The notes below the pieces were generated by a model that did not search any database, was not told where the DNA came from, and saw nothing but the letters and a program-made list of their open reading frames with translations. 64,000 bases of DNA, taken from Bacteroidota bacterium. Its GTDB lineage: Bacteria; Bacteroidota; Bacteroidia; NS11-12g; UBA9320. Below are positions 1-8,262 of this stretch, one piece after another. The stretch spans positions 169,363 to 233,362 of the forward strand of contig CANIKO010000002.1 of assembly GCA_947468275.1 (NCBI GenBank). Reading direction: 5' to 3'. The number at the start of each line of letters is the position of its first letter. The stretch's first letter is position 1. Both the position numbers and the translations under genes were made by a program.

Positions 1-1
1 T

Positions 2-379
2 TTTTATTTAACAACCGACCCCGCCGAAAATAAAGATTTACTATCCGCAACATTAAATGCAACCGATCAAACTAACTATAATTATTTATGTAGCGAAATG
101 ACCAATTTGCTAGGTATTTCTAGATTCTGCGGCAGTTCTAGTATGCATTCAATATCTAAAAATAAAATAATTACCATTACACCAAATCCGTTTACAGATT
201 ACATAAATGTTTATCCCAAACTGAATAATTCAAATTGCAAACTCATGAATTGTTTTGGTCAATTGATTTATAGCGGGAGAACTCTGGAAACACAAAATTT
301 TTCAGATCTGCCAAAGGGAATTTACTTTTTAGAAATAACTGGCTCCATTTATTTTATGACTAAACTTGTTAAAGAATAA
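2..379 (+). CDS. C-terminal part of a type IX secreted protein
   Basis: Only the 3' end lies in the window; the frame is open from base 2, so the start is upstream. The last ~80 residues form a type A C-terminal sorting domain of the Bacteroidota type IX secretion system: an ITPNPFTDYINV beginning, a central strand around NCFGQLIYSG, the LPKGIYFLEI strand and a basic KLVKE end. This domain directs the cargo over the outer membrane and is normally cleaved off. Just before it, LTTDPAENKDLL resembles the region found near the end of sulfatase-like hydrolases, so a secreted hydrolase is possible, but that is a weak inference from one short match. No terminator is visible after the stop codon. Confidence 0.8.
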   Translation, partial: FYLTTDPAENKDLLSATLNATDQTNYNYLCSEMTNLLGISRFCGSSSMHSISKNKIITITPNPFTDYINVYPKLNNSNCKLMNCFGQLIYSGRTLETQNFSDLPKGIYFLEITGSIYFMTKLVKE

Positions 380-524
380 TTTTTTTAAGTTTAGAAACAG
401 CAAATAAAATCATTACAAATTTCTCCTTTTTTCAGATAAAAGACCCAAAAAAGCATCCATTATTACAAAGAAAAAAAAATCAATTTCTAAAGAATTACTT
501 CAGTAAAAAAAACAATTAAGAAGA

Positions 525-953
525 TTATTTTACGATTGTTATTTTATCGTCATTACTTACCAATTTGCCATTGATTGTTGTCGTTTTTGTAACATCAAAC
601 TCATTGCAACAATCAATATTTTTATCTTTACCATAGGTAAATTTTATGGTTTCAGTATTTGAGGCATTGAGTTTAATCGAGTAAGTATCGGCAGTTATTG
701 TAAATCCAAAATCAATAGTTCCGTTAGCGGTATTGGTAAAAAATTCAACAGTTTCGCCCAAGTTATTTTTTATCACTATGTTATCAGGATTATATACTGC
801 TGTGGCTCCAAAAATAAGATTATCACCACTGCTATTCACTACCTTCACTTCTTTAGCTGGAGGTGTTACCTGACAATCGTCACAGGTTTGGCAATTTTGA
901 AGGTTAACAGCCAGCAAAACAATGAATGTTAAAATAATCCCGGCTCTTTTCAT
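525..953 (-). CDS. exported Cys-rich protein, probable lipoprotein
   Basis: I do not recognise this 142-residue protein. It has a hydrophobic signal sequence (about residues 4-18) followed by NLQNCQTCDDC; the first Cys could be lipidated, although the preceding residues are not a standard lipobox. The rest is rich in Thr, Asn and Val with alternating hydrophobic residues, as in a small beta-sandwich, and contains one further CC pair (IDCCNEF). It is the last gene of the leftward nusB cluster, 17 bp after the phosphoribosyltransferase stop, so co-transcription is likely. A cell-surface or periplasmic location is the only function-related statement I can support. Confidence 0.6.
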   Translation of the reverse strand: MKRAGIILTFIVLLAVNLQNCQTCDDCQVTPPAKEVKVVNSSGDNLIFGATAVYNPDNIVIKNNLGETVEFFTNTANGTIDFGFTITADTYSIKLNASNTETIKFTYGKDKNIDCCNEFDVTKTTTINGKLVSNDDKITIVK

Positions 954-970
954 AACTATTTGAAATATTT

Positions 971-1477
971 TTAGGTTAAAAAGACCACCATTTTATCATC
1001 CTCTCCCCTTTCAAACCAAATGTGTTCTTGCAAAGTTGTTGCCAAAGAAATTCCAACGATATCTGCCTTAACAGGAAACGCTTTATGATTGCGATTGGCT
1101 AGCACAACTGTTTGAATTTTAGAAGGTTTTTGAGCAATTACAGGCAGCATAGAGGCAAGCATTGTTTGTCCGCTATTTAGCACATCATCTACCATTATAA
1201 CTGTTTCACCTTTAAGATTTGTTTCACAATCCAGTTTCACTTCAGAGTTAAAACCTTTGGTTTTATCCAAATCAATTCGCCCGTATTTAATTGTGATTTT
1301 TGATATTTCGGAAAGAATTTTTCCAATGGCTTTTGCCAAATAATCCCCATTGTTGGTAATACCAATAATCACCAATTGTGAAGCCAGATGATTATTTTCA
1401 TAAATTTCCCATGCCATGCGCTGCATTTTGCGCTCTATTTCAGTATGGGTTAATATAATTGTGCGTTTATCTGACAT
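971..1477 (-). CDS. PyrR/Hpt-like phosphoribosyltransferase
   Basis: A 168-residue type I phosphoribosyltransferase fold. The PRPP-binding loop VIMVDDVLNSGQTM is at about residues 93-106, with two acidic residues followed by the small-residue loop. The downstream segment PSKIQTVVLANRNHKAFPVKADIVG resembles in layout the PyrR family (RPxxIxLAVLVDRGHRELPI...ADYVG). PyrR proteins bind UMP and regulate pyrimidine genes and/or have weak uracil phosphoribosyltransferase activity; hypoxanthine-guanine enzymes share the fold. Nothing here separates base specificity, and no pyrimidine genes are adjacent. It lies 13 bp after coaE in the same leftward cluster. The family is sure, the substrate unknown. 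Confidence 0.85.
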   Translation of the reverse strand: MSDKRTIILTHTEIERKMQRMAWEIYENNHLASQLVIIGITNNGDYLAKAIGKILSEISKITIKYGRIDLDKTKGFNSEVKLDCETNLKGETVIMVDDVLNSGQTMLASMLPVIAQKPSKIQTVVLANRNHKAFPVKADIVGISLATTLQEHIWFERGEDDKMVVFLT

Positions 1478-1490
1478 TTCAAGCTACAAA

Positions 1491-2114
1491 TTAAATAGCT
1501 TTATTCATATCTTTTACATAGTCTAAAAAATAATGATGTAAATGCAACACTTGCTTTACTAGAGATGCTTTTCCATCATTTTTTAATATAAAATCAGCTT
1601 TCGCTATCCTTTCACGGTCGCTCATTTGATTTTCCATGCGTTTGAGAACATCGTCATTTTTAACATTATCTCGCTTTGCAACTCTTTCAAGCCGTGTATT
1701 AATTGGGGCCGTGACCACAATAATTTTATCAAGTTCTTTAAAACTATCGGTTTCAAACATCAACGCCGCCTCCTTTATTGAATATGGATGAACTATCTGA
1801 TTGGCGACCCAATTGCGATAATCATCAAAAACAGCAGGGTGCACTAAACCATTTAAAATATTGAGCTTGGCAGCATTATTAAATACTATTTTAGCAATAT
1901 ACGACCGATTAAGATTGTCTTTTTCGTCATAAGCATCCCAGCCAAAAACTTTCCTGATTTGTTTTTTCAATTCAGGATCTTCCTGCATAAGCGCCTTAGC
2001 TCTAATATCAGCATCATATATTGGAACACCTAAATGTTCAAATATTTGACAAACAGTAGATTTTCCACTGCCTATGCCACCGGTTACACCAATTTTTAAA
2101 TGAAATTTGATAAT
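1491..2114 (-). CDS. coaE: dephospho-CoA kinase, non-standard start
   Basis: Last step of coenzyme A synthesis: ATP-dependent phosphorylation of the ribose 3'-hydroxyl of dephospho-CoA. The P-loop IGVTGGIGSGKST is encoded at about 2055-2093, upstream of the first in-frame ATG (1988), so a protein starting at that ATG would lack its ATP-binding site and most of the family N-terminus, including the GVPIYDADIRAK segment. Between the yajC stop (2142-2144, same frame) and the P-loop there is no ATG, GTG or TTG; the frame reads ...FIIKFHLKIGVTGG. I placed the start tentatively at ATT 2112-2114, giving 207 residues, close to the usual ~200. ATT is known as a rare start (infC). A sequencing error or an ATG lost to mutation is the alternative. 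Confidence 0.75.
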   Translation of the reverse strand: MIKFHLKIGVTGGIGSGKSTVCQIFEHLGVPIYDADIRAKALMQEDPELKKQIRKVFGWDAYDEKDNLNRSYIAKIVFNNAAKLNILNGLVHPAVFDDYRNWVANQIVHPYSIKEAALMFETDSFKELDKIIVVTAPINTRLERVAKRDNVKNDDVLKRMENQMSDRERIAKADFILKNDGKASLVKQVLHLHHYFLDYVKDMNKAI

Positions 2115-2141
2115 AAATTCTTTTAAGAAAACAACGATAAC

Positions 2142-2456
2142 TTAGGCTGCCGCTTTATTTGCAGCCTCTGTCATTTCTAATGAAATAGCCGATTTCTCTA
2201 TTTTCAATTTACCTGCACCTTCAGTTTCTATTATAACTGTGGTGTCTTTCAAATCGGTAATTTTACCGTGAATGCCGCCAGAAGTGATAATATGATCTCC
2301 TTTTTTTAGCTCACTCCAAAATTTCTTTTGGGCTTTGCCTTTTCTCATTTGTGGTAAAATCATAAAAAAATACATTACCACGAACATTAATAATATCATT
2401 ATCATATTCATTGAGCCATTGCTTCCTTTTGGAGCCATTAATAGAATTTCGTGCAT
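2142..2456 (-). CDS. yajC: Sec translocon accessory subunit YajC
   Basis: A 104-residue inner-membrane protein that associates with SecDF and SecYEG. It has one transmembrane helix (about residues 18-35, MIMILLMFVVMYFFMILP) followed by the diagnostic cytoplasmic segment PQMRKGKAQKKFWSELKKGD, then the small beta domain HIITSGGIHGKITDLKDTTVIIE. Length and layout match the family. It follows the DUF1573 lipoprotein gene by 23 bp and precedes coaE in the same frame. secD and secF are not in the window. Confidence 0.95.
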   Translation of the reverse strand: MHEILLMAPKGSNGSMNMIMILLMFVVMYFFMILPQMRKGKAQKKFWSELKKGDHIITSGGIHGKITDLKDTTVIIETEGAGKLKIEKSAISLEMTEAANKAAA

Positions 2457-2479
2457 TGATTTGATTATTTAGTTTTAAA

Positions 2480-2941
2480 TTATTTTGCTTCGGGTTTGCT
2501 TTTAACATAAGCTTTAAACGTAAGTTTCTTTTTTACAGGATTGGTATTTGCAAAAATTGTAACATCCTTATTGATATTTTCATGTTTTCCTGTGCTATTA
2601 AATCTTACCTTTATTACAGATTCCTGGCCGGGTGCTATAGGTTCACGTGGCCATTCTGGAATCGTACATCCACAAGAAGCTTGAACGTCTGAAATTAATA
2701 ATGCTTTTGTTCCTGTATTTTTAAAACCATATTCATGTTCTACAACTTCGCCATCCATTAAGTTCCCAAAATCCCAGGTTTCATGCTCAAAAGTCATTAC
2801 AGGCACTTTACTACTTCCCTTAGGATTATCGGCTGTCGATGATGATTCAATAATTTTGGTATCAGAAGAATTATTTCCACTATTGCATGATAATAAAAAC
2901 CCTACTAATACAATTACTAAAAAAGAAATTCTGTTTTTCAT
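2480..2941 (-). CDS. DUF1573 lipoprotein
   Basis: A 153-residue lipoprotein: signal helix followed by LLSC (Cys about residue 19), a Ser/Asn-rich linker, then a DUF1573 domain from about residue 48 (TFEHETWDFGNLMDGEVVEHEYGF...). The conserved ASCGCTIPEWP segment and the APGQ.S.I.V.F core are present. DUF1573 is an immunoglobulin-like beta domain common in Bacteroidota exported proteins; its biochemical role is not established. The gene has its own -7 element at 2964-2971 and is followed closely by yajC, an arrangement I believe is common in the phylum. Confidence 0.9.
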   Translation of the reverse strand: MKNRISFLVIVLVGFLLSCNSGNNSSDTKIIESSSTADNPKGSSKVPVMTFEHETWDFGNLMDGEVVEHEYGFKNTGTKALLISDVQASCGCTIPEWPREPIAPGQESVIKVRFNSTGKHENINKDVTIFANTNPVKKKLTFKAYVKSKPEAK

Positions 2942-2963
2942 CTGTCTTATTTTTATTTTTTTG

Positions 2964-2971
2964 CAAAGATA
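2964..2971 (-). promoter_or_regulatory. -7 promoter element TATCTTTG
   Basis: Perfect TAnnTTTG match 23 bp upstream of the DUF1573 lipoprotein gene, in the gap after nusB. No clear -33 TTG box. Confidence 0.55.
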
Positions 2972-3001
2972 ATAATTTTCTTAACCGTAAAGTTGACTCC
3001 T

Positions 3002-3946
3002 TTATTCAATTAGCCCTCTTCCACGTTTATTTACTTTTCCTTCCTGTTTTAATTCATTTAATAATTTATCAAGAATTCCATTTATAAATTTAGAGCTTTG
3101 AGGTGTGCTATATATTTTAGCTAATTCTAAATATTCATTAATTGTAACTTTTACCGGAATTGAAGGAAACTCCATAAATTCAGCCAATGCCATAATCATA
3201 ATATAAAGGTCGATTCTTGCTATACGTTCCGAGTCCCATTCAGGAGTTCGTTTTGCAATTAATTCCTCATAGACAGTGTGGTTTTTAGTTGTCAGTTCTA
3301 AAAGTTTCTCTGAAAATTCCAAATCATCATCTAAATCTTTAGATATTAAAGGAACTTCAACGTTAATACCGTCTTCGGAACATGATTTTAATAATTTTTC
3401 AATTGACTTTAAAACAGGAATCTTTTCATCATGCCAATGAATATTGATTTCTTCCATTTTAATATTAAAGTCATCCGAGGTTTCTATTAAATATTTATAT
3501 AGGGTCGTTAAAAATTCGTGACTTCTTGAAAAATCATTGCTATCCTCATTCTCAAATTTTTGAATCCAATCAGCTTCGCCAATTTGCTTATATATTAGGA
3601 ATAGAAAATCACTATCTTTATTCCAATTATAGGATGAACTAGTAAAAATATCTTTAGATTTTGGATGATTAATTAATAAGTCTAAGCATTTATTCTCAGA
3701 AAGATAATTAAAAACCGAACCACTTTCATTTTTAACCTTTAAATGCTTATCGGCAGGATTGTAATTGGTTTTTACAAAATGAAATAAGTCATAAGGAAAT
3801 TGAAGAATATTTATGAAAGTATCCTCTATACCATGTATAGACTTTTTAAGAAACGACTTGGCCGATCTTAAATCCTTTACTTCTGATTGATGATAAGCAT
3901 ACACAGCTTGTAGCACCTTCACACGTATTAACCTCCTATTCAGCAT
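3002..3946 (-). CDS. nusB: transcription antitermination factor NusB
   Basis: NusB binds boxA RNA together with NusE (ribosomal protein S10) and supports rRNA transcription. The N-terminus MLNRRLIRVKVLQAVYAYHQS is the family signature, and the C-terminal half (about residues 185-300) carries the all-alpha NusB core including WDSERIARIDLYIMIMALAE and VTINEYLELAKIYSTPQSSKFINGILD. The 314-residue length exceeds the ~140 of E. coli; the extra helical middle region is typical of Bacteroidota. I chose ATG 3946 over a TTG one codon upstream. A perfect -7 element, TACTTTTG, lies at 3974-3981. It is the first gene of the leftward cluster. Confidence 0.93.
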   Translation of the reverse strand: MLNRRLIRVKVLQAVYAYHQSEVKDLRSAKSFLKKSIHGIEDTFINILQFPYDLFHFVKTNYNPADKHLKVKNESGSVFNYLSENKCLDLLINHPKSKDIFTSSSYNWNKDSDFLFLIYKQIGEADWIQKFENEDSNDFSRSHEFLTTLYKYLIETSDDFNIKMEEINIHWHDEKIPVLKSIEKLLKSCSEDGINVEVPLISKDLDDDLEFSEKLLELTTKNHTVYEELIAKRTPEWDSERIARIDLYIMIMALAEFMEFPSIPVKVTINEYLELAKIYSTPQSSKFINGILDKLLNELKQEGKVNKRGRGLIE

Positions 3947-3973
3947 CAATAATTATTTTTTTAAAACGGGTTG

Positions 3974-3981
3974 CAAAAGTA
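3974..3981 (-). promoter_or_regulatory. nusB: -7 promoter element TACTTTTG
   Basis: Perfect TAnnTTTG match 28 bp upstream of the chosen nusB ATG. Confidence 0.55.
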
Positions 3982-3993
3982 ATCATTAAGAGG

Positions 3994-5466
3994 TTACTTT
4001 TTTACAGTGTTTTTAACCTTTTTAAATACAAACACTTCAAAAGGATAATTGTTCAAGGTGGTGAATGGCGGGTTTGGAATAAAAGATTTTAGCAAAATAA
4101 AATTGGGATTACCTTTTAATTTTTTTAATGGTATCTGACATTCATTGGGGCCAAAGTGTCCATCCCAAATTATAATACTTCCAATAGGCGAATACTCAAA
4201 ATCAAAACTCCACAAATCAGTAAAATGGTCTTTATCATATGGATTTATATTGGCCAAAACACTAAGATAAGCATATAAATGATAGGTCATACCATCCTTG
4301 TATTCTATTGTTTTCAACCAGTTAGCAACTTCCACAAATACTTTCTGTTCTTCAGAAATTTGAAGCGGGAAACTGCGTTTTATATATTGAAAGGAATGCG
4401 ATGCAGACACCAAAAGTAAAACTGTAACTATTGTCAAAATGTAATTTTTAAACTTTGTAAAATTAAGAATAAGTATATTTAACGCATAAGTCCCTAATAA
4501 AGCCATAAGAGGAGTGATTACAATCATAACCCTTGTATAACCGCAACTTCCCATCATCCCCTTCCACCAAATAAACGAATGAACTCCAAAATATAACCAA
4601 AAGATTCCACCCACTAACCAAAACAAAAACTTGATTTCAAAGACTTTTTGACCAAACGTTTTAATAACATAAAAAAGCGCAGAAAGTGTTCCTATAATGA
4701 CCAAGCCACTGCCAGCTAATGAAAATACAAAGCGTGAAAGTTTGACATAATGAAATAAACTTCCGCTTCCGCATAAATTCAAACCTTTCACTTGGGCCTT
4801 TATATAAGGATTATTTGTAATTATCCATAGTGGATCGCCTTCCACTATCCAGCCAAAGGTATTAAATATCACTGGACCAGCCACAAACCATAACAGACTT
4901 TTATATTGTTTTTCAATAATTATTAAATAAAAACCGGTAACGGCCATAATGACGAAGCCTTCGCTACGTGCAAATGGCAGTAAACCGCAAATGGCAGCCG
5001 CGAGATTCCATCGTTTTGAAGCCATTAAAAACAAGAATAGGATTAATAGAAATTCATTTAAAAACTCCGTAAGACCTGAAATGGCATTTTCGATAGAAAT
5101 CTGAGGAAGTAAAACTAATAAAAAACCCAACCAAGCATACGATAGACTTAGTTTTTTAACAGTAGCCCAAGTTAACCATGCCGAGCCCAGCCAAAGAAAT
5201 ATGTTAAATATTTCAACCCCAATAAAACCAATATTAGCAAACGGGGATGCTAAAATATTATATAAAGGCTTGCCCCATTGGTCAAGAAAGAGATGAGGAT
5301 ATTTCCAGCTGTATCTTGCTATGAGATAATGATTATAACTATCCATTCCCCCTTCACAGCCCGGCGAAACAACAGCATAATAAATAAAAATAATAAGTAA
5401 AAAAGCAGTGAGAACACCAAGGTAAAATATTTCACTTTTAAGTATTCCCTTGATTTTCATAAACAT
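3994..5466 (-). CDS. polytopic GT-C type membrane glycosyltransferase-like protein
   Basis: A 490-residue protein with about ten hydrophobic segments. The first periplasmic loop contains GCEGGMDSYNHYLIARYSW followed by a HLFLDQWGKPLY segment, the layout of polyprenyl-phosphate sugar transferases of the ArnT/PMT type, in which an acidic residue in loop 1 is catalytic (here probably the Asp of MDSYNHY). The C-terminal ~110 residues are soluble. Such enzymes transfer sugars from lipid carriers to proteins or glycans outside the inner membrane; donor and acceptor cannot be told from the sequence. It is monocistronic or paired with nothing obvious; a -7 element lies at 5517-5524. Confidence 0.65.
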   Translation of the reverse strand: MFMKIKGILKSEIFYLGVLTAFLLIIFIYYAVVSPGCEGGMDSYNHYLIARYSWKYPHLFLDQWGKPLYNILASPFANIGFIGVEIFNIFLWLGSAWLTWATVKKLSLSYAWLGFLLVLLPQISIENAISGLTEFLNEFLLILFLFLMASKRWNLAAAICGLLPFARSEGFVIMAVTGFYLIIIEKQYKSLLWFVAGPVIFNTFGWIVEGDPLWIITNNPYIKAQVKGLNLCGSGSLFHYVKLSRFVFSLAGSGLVIIGTLSALFYVIKTFGQKVFEIKFLFWLVGGIFWLYFGVHSFIWWKGMMGSCGYTRVMIVITPLMALLGTYALNILILNFTKFKNYILTIVTVLLLVSASHSFQYIKRSFPLQISEEQKVFVEVANWLKTIEYKDGMTYHLYAYLSVLANINPYDKDHFTDLWSFDFEYSPIGSIIIWDGHFGPNECQIPLKKLKGNPNFILLKSFIPNPPFTTLNNYPFEVFVFKKVKNTVKK

Positions 5467-5516
5467 TTTTAGATGAAATGAATTAAAATTTTGCTAATAA
5501 CTTAAACTCACACAAT

Positions 5517-5524
5517 CAAAAATA
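5517..5524 (-). promoter_or_regulatory. -7 promoter element TATTTTTG
   Basis: Perfect TAnnTTTG match 51 bp upstream of the GT-C protein gene. Confidence 0.5.
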
Positions 5525-5564
5525 ATAATTGGTTGTGAAAATTAATGGAGTGTAAGTTTTTATA

Positions 5565-5604
5565 TTTAAAAAATGCTAATCAACCAATTATTAAATGGTT
5601 GATT
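5565..5604 (-). terminator. intrinsic terminator of the leucine dehydrogenase gene
   Basis: On the minus strand AATCAACCA (5604-5596) pairs with TGGTTGATT (5586-5578) around a 9-base loop and is followed by AGCATTTTTTAAATA. The stop codon (5591-5593) lies in the loop. Confidence 0.65.
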
Positions 5605-6691
5605 TTACACCTTTCACCTGTCTAATCCTTTTTTCAGCTAGCATTATTGCCGCTTTTTGAGTATGAATATTTTCTCTATTAGCGGTTTTTAAAATTTCAA
5701 GAGTTGTGTCGTAAATATTCTCTGCTTGCCCTAATGCTATTTCGCGGTTATAACCAGTATATTCAGAATAAACATTTATCAACCCTCCGGCATTTATCAA
5801 AAAGTCAGGAGCATAAATAATTCCTTTATCCTTAAGCATATTTCCGTGTTCCTCTTCATTTTCTAATTGATTATTAGCCGCACCTGAAATTATAGAGCAT
5901 TTCAATCTTTCAATTGTATTTGTATTTAAAACGGCTCCCATAGCACATGGAGCAAAAATATCAATATTCAAATCGAATAAATCCTGATTATCAACAACGA
6001 TAGCCCCAAATTCTTTCGCCGCTCTTTTTAGTTGTGCATCGTTTATATCAGAAACATATATTTTAGCACCTTCATTATATAATTTCTCAACAAGATGCCA
6101 GCCAACTTTACCTATCCCCTGAACTGCAACTGTTTTCCCATTTAAAGAATCACTTCCATAAACGAAGTTTGCAGATGCTTTCATCCCCATAAATACTCCA
6201 TAAGCAGTAACGGGAGAGGGATCTCCTCCTCCACCTTTTATTTCGGGTAAGCCTACAACATACTTTGTTTCCATGTTAATATATTCCATATCACGTGTGG
6301 TAGTTCCCACATCCTCAGCAGTAATATACTTTCCATTTAAATTTTGAATAAAGCGACCAAACTTTCTAAATAAACCTTCAGATTTCAATACATTAGGATC
6401 ACCAATAATAACGGCTTTAGCCCCTCCAAGATTTAAACCTGAAATAGCTGCCTTGTAAGACATCCCTCTCGAAAGTCTCAAGACATCACGAAGTGCATCA
6501 TTTTCTGAATGGTAATTAAAAAATCGGGTACCACCCAATCCTGGCCCCAAAACAGTATTATGAATTGCGATGATCGCTTTTAATCCGGTTTCTTTATCAT
6601 GGCATAGCATTACTTGCTCGTGCTCAAACTCACTCATAGGGCCAAATATTCTGGCATCATGCAATACGGCTTTTTCTTTTAAATCAATCAT
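5591..6691 (-). CDS. Leu/Val/Phe dehydrogenase (Glu/Leu/Phe/Val family)
   Basis: NAD-dependent oxidative deamination of branched-chain or aromatic amino acids to 2-oxo acids. The 366-residue length matches Bacillus leucine dehydrogenase. The substrate domain has GPGLGGTRF (residues 49-57), MSYKAAISGLNLGGAKAVIIGDP with the catalytic Lys at residue 80 and a second conserved Lys at 92, and the Rossmann domain has VAVQGIGKVGWHL (about residues 188-200). NNQL.NEEHG and the Ala/Gly-rich FLINAGGLINV segments are also typical. In Bacteroidota it probably serves Leu/Ile/Val breakdown and branched fatty acid supply. Substrate preference is not readable. Promoter at 6714-6721; hairpin terminator overlaps the stop codon. 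Confidence 0.93.
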   Translation of the reverse strand: MIDLKEKAVLHDARIFGPMSEFEHEQVMLCHDKETGLKAIIAIHNTVLGPGLGGTRFFNYHSENDALRDVLRLSRGMSYKAAISGLNLGGAKAVIIGDPNVLKSEGLFRKFGRFIQNLNGKYITAEDVGTTTRDMEYINMETKYVVGLPEIKGGGGDPSPVTAYGVFMGMKASANFVYGSDSLNGKTVAVQGIGKVGWHLVEKLYNEGAKIYVSDINDAQLKRAAKEFGAIVVDNQDLFDLNIDIFAPCAMGAVLNTNTIERLKCSIISGAANNQLENEEEHGNMLKDKGIIYAPDFLINAGGLINVYSEYTGYNREIALGQAENIYDTTLEILKTANRENIHTQKAAIMLAEKRIRQVKGVKSTI

Positions 6692-6713
6692 CTAGTTTTT
6701 TTAATAACTTGGG

Positions 6714-6721
6714 CAAAAATA
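6714..6721 (-). promoter_or_regulatory. -7 promoter element TATTTTTG
   Basis: Perfect TAnnTTTG match 23 bp upstream of leucine dehydrogenase. Confidence 0.6.
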
Positions 6722-6961
6722 CTACTTTTTCTAATTTTATTAGTATGCATTAAAGTATGGAGATAGGTTTTATTATCTCCTTGATTTGAATCAAATTTAT
6801 TAATGACTATAAAAAAAACAAACCATTTAATTACAAATAAACACTCTGAATTTCAGATACTTAATTTTTTTTTAGAATTTATTAACTTTATAAAGTTGTG
6901 ATAATCAAATTAAACTTGTTTTTTGCAGTCTCAATTACAAAATCAAAAATAAATAGGCGTT

Positions 6962-7282
6962 ATGTACGATTCTACAAGAGAAGGAAATGATGAAGTTTTT
7001 TCAAAGAAAGTAAAGGCTGGTAAAAGAACCTATTTCTTTGATGTGAAAGCAACAAGAGGGAATGATTACTACATTACCATTACTGAGAGCAAGAAAAGGC
7101 CCGAGGATGGTATGTACATCAAGCATAAAATCTTTTTGTATAAAGAAGATTTCAATAAATTTATGGAAGCATTTCAGGAAACTATAAATTTTGTAAAAAC
7201 TGACCTGATGCCAGAATACAACTTTGATGAGTTTAGACGTGATAACGATAGCATAGCGCCAGAACTATCAGAAAACCCTTAA
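6962..7282 (+). CDS. PUR-family (DUF3276) nucleic-acid-binding protein
   Basis: A 106-residue basic/acidic protein matching the DUF3276/PUR family of Bacteroidota and spirochaetes: KVKAGKRTYFFDVKATRGNDYYITITESKKR, then HKIFLYKEDFNKFMEAFQETINFV. The beta-beta-beta-beta-alpha repeat is that of Pur-alpha, which binds single-stranded DNA and RNA; the Borrelia homologue BpuR is a nucleic-acid-binding regulator. The target here is unknown. It is divergent from leucine dehydrogenase over a 270-bp AT-rich region in which I found a promoter element only for the leftward gene. No operon partner is evident. Confidence 0.9.
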   Translation: MYDSTREGNDEVFSKKVKAGKRTYFFDVKATRGNDYYITITESKKRPEDGMYIKHKIFLYKEDFNKFMEAFQETINFVKTDLMPEYNFDEFRRDNDSIAPELSENP

Positions 7283-7309
7283 ATAAGGAATAATCACTTT
7301 TTTTTTAGT

Positions 7310-7317
7310 TAGTTTTG
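7310..7317 (+). promoter_or_regulatory. -7 promoter element TAGTTTTG
   Basis: Perfect TAnnTTTG match 20 bp upstream of the DUF4199-like gene and hence of the run to plsC. Confidence 0.6.
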
Positions 7318-7337
7318 CACCCATATTAATATAGGTA

Positions 7338-7856
7338 ATGAATAAGGTATATGGAATTTTTGGGGCAGTTAGCGGAATTGTAACTTCTGCTTTTCTTTAT
7401 TTATATTATCAAAAGGAATTGTACACCATAAGGGAGAACAATCTTTTGTTTCGCGGATTTTCAGTAATTATTTTGGCACTATGTGTAATATTCGCAATTA
7501 TAGCCGCAAAAAAAATCAACGGAAATACAATAAGTTTTATGCGCAGTATGTTTACTGGGTTTATGGTTTCTTTGATAAATGGATTGGTAAATTTCATTTT
7601 ATTCAGTTTGCTATTTGTTTCTATGCCCAAATTATTGGTAAAACCCGAACATATAGCTAAGGAACAATTCGTTCATAATGCCGAAATCCAAAGAGATTCG
7701 AGCGTAAATATTGCTAAAGCCATGGAAAGTATCCATCAGCAATTTACACCGGGAGGTTTTTTATTACCAAGTCTTTTTTCGTCACTTATTATTGGAATTT
7801 TAGTTTCAATATTTGTAACTGCATTTGTTTATAGTCGTAGCGAAAGAGCCTTATGA
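7338..7856 (+). CDS. DUF4199-like integral membrane protein
   Basis: A 172-residue protein with four hydrophobic helices (about residues 3-22, 37-57, 70-95 and 143-166) and a polar, lysine-containing loop between helices 3 and 4. Size, the small N-terminal helix with GxxxG (GAVSGIV) and the loop fit the DUF4199 membrane family of Bacteroidota; function unknown. A perfect -7 element lies 20 bp before the ATG. The stop codon overlaps the start of the next gene (ATGA), so the two are translationally coupled and presumably share a transcript with plsC. Confidence 0.7.
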   Translation: MNKVYGIFGAVSGIVTSAFLYLYYQKELYTIRENNLLFRGFSVIILALCVIFAIIAAKKINGNTISFMRSMFTGFMVSLINGLVNFILFSLLFVSMPKLLVKPEHIAKEQFVHNAEIQRDSSVNIAKAMESIHQQFTPGGFLLPSLFSSLIIGILVSIFVTAFVYSRSERAL

Positions 7857-8257
7857 CAGAAATAGAAAGTTCTTTAAATCAGGTAGCCAGGAATGCTGAG
7901 GATGTTTTCACTTTTTTAAACACAGTTAATAATCATCAAAAAATAATGCCACCTCAGGTAAGCGAATGGTGGAGCAATGATGACGAAGCGAAAATGAAGG
8001 TACAAGGTTTAGGAACCTTACATTTAAAAAAAGACAAAGCTCAACCCAACTCCTATATAAAAATTGTTCCCATTGGAACCACCCCAGTTGACTTATATAT
8101 TGAATGGCATATTGCAACAGATGGAGAAAATTGCAATGTTAAAGTGATTATTTTTGCCGACCTTAATATGTTTATGAAAATGGTGGCCACCAAACCTTTG
8201 CAAAGCCTTGCCGATTTTATGGCAAGTAAGGTAAACACAGCTATAACTGAACCCTAA
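7853..8257 (+). CDS. SRPBCC (START-like) ligand-binding protein
   Basis: A soluble 134-residue protein: N-terminal NQVARNAEDVFTFLNTVNNHQKIMP, a middle of alternating hydrophobic strands (YIKIVPIG, DLYIEWHIA, NVKVIIFADL) and a C-terminal amphipathic helix. This is the helix-grip order of SRPBCC proteins, which bind hydrophobic ligands in a central tunnel. The ligand is unknown. It overlaps the DUF4199-like gene by 4 bp and lies 5 bp before plsC, so a link to lipids is possible but only inferred from position. Confidence 0.7.
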   Translation: MTEIESSLNQVARNAEDVFTFLNTVNNHQKIMPPQVSEWWSNDDEAKMKVQGLGTLHLKKDKAQPNSYIKIVPIGTTPVDLYIEWHIATDGENCNVKVIIFADLNMFMKMVATKPLQSLADFMASKVNTAITEP

Positions 8258-8262
8258 AATAA

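Noticed and set aside
2311-2508. Antisense-like small frame overlapping yajC and DUF1573 ends
   Set aside because: It covers two confident genes in another frame and has no family features; a shadow frame.
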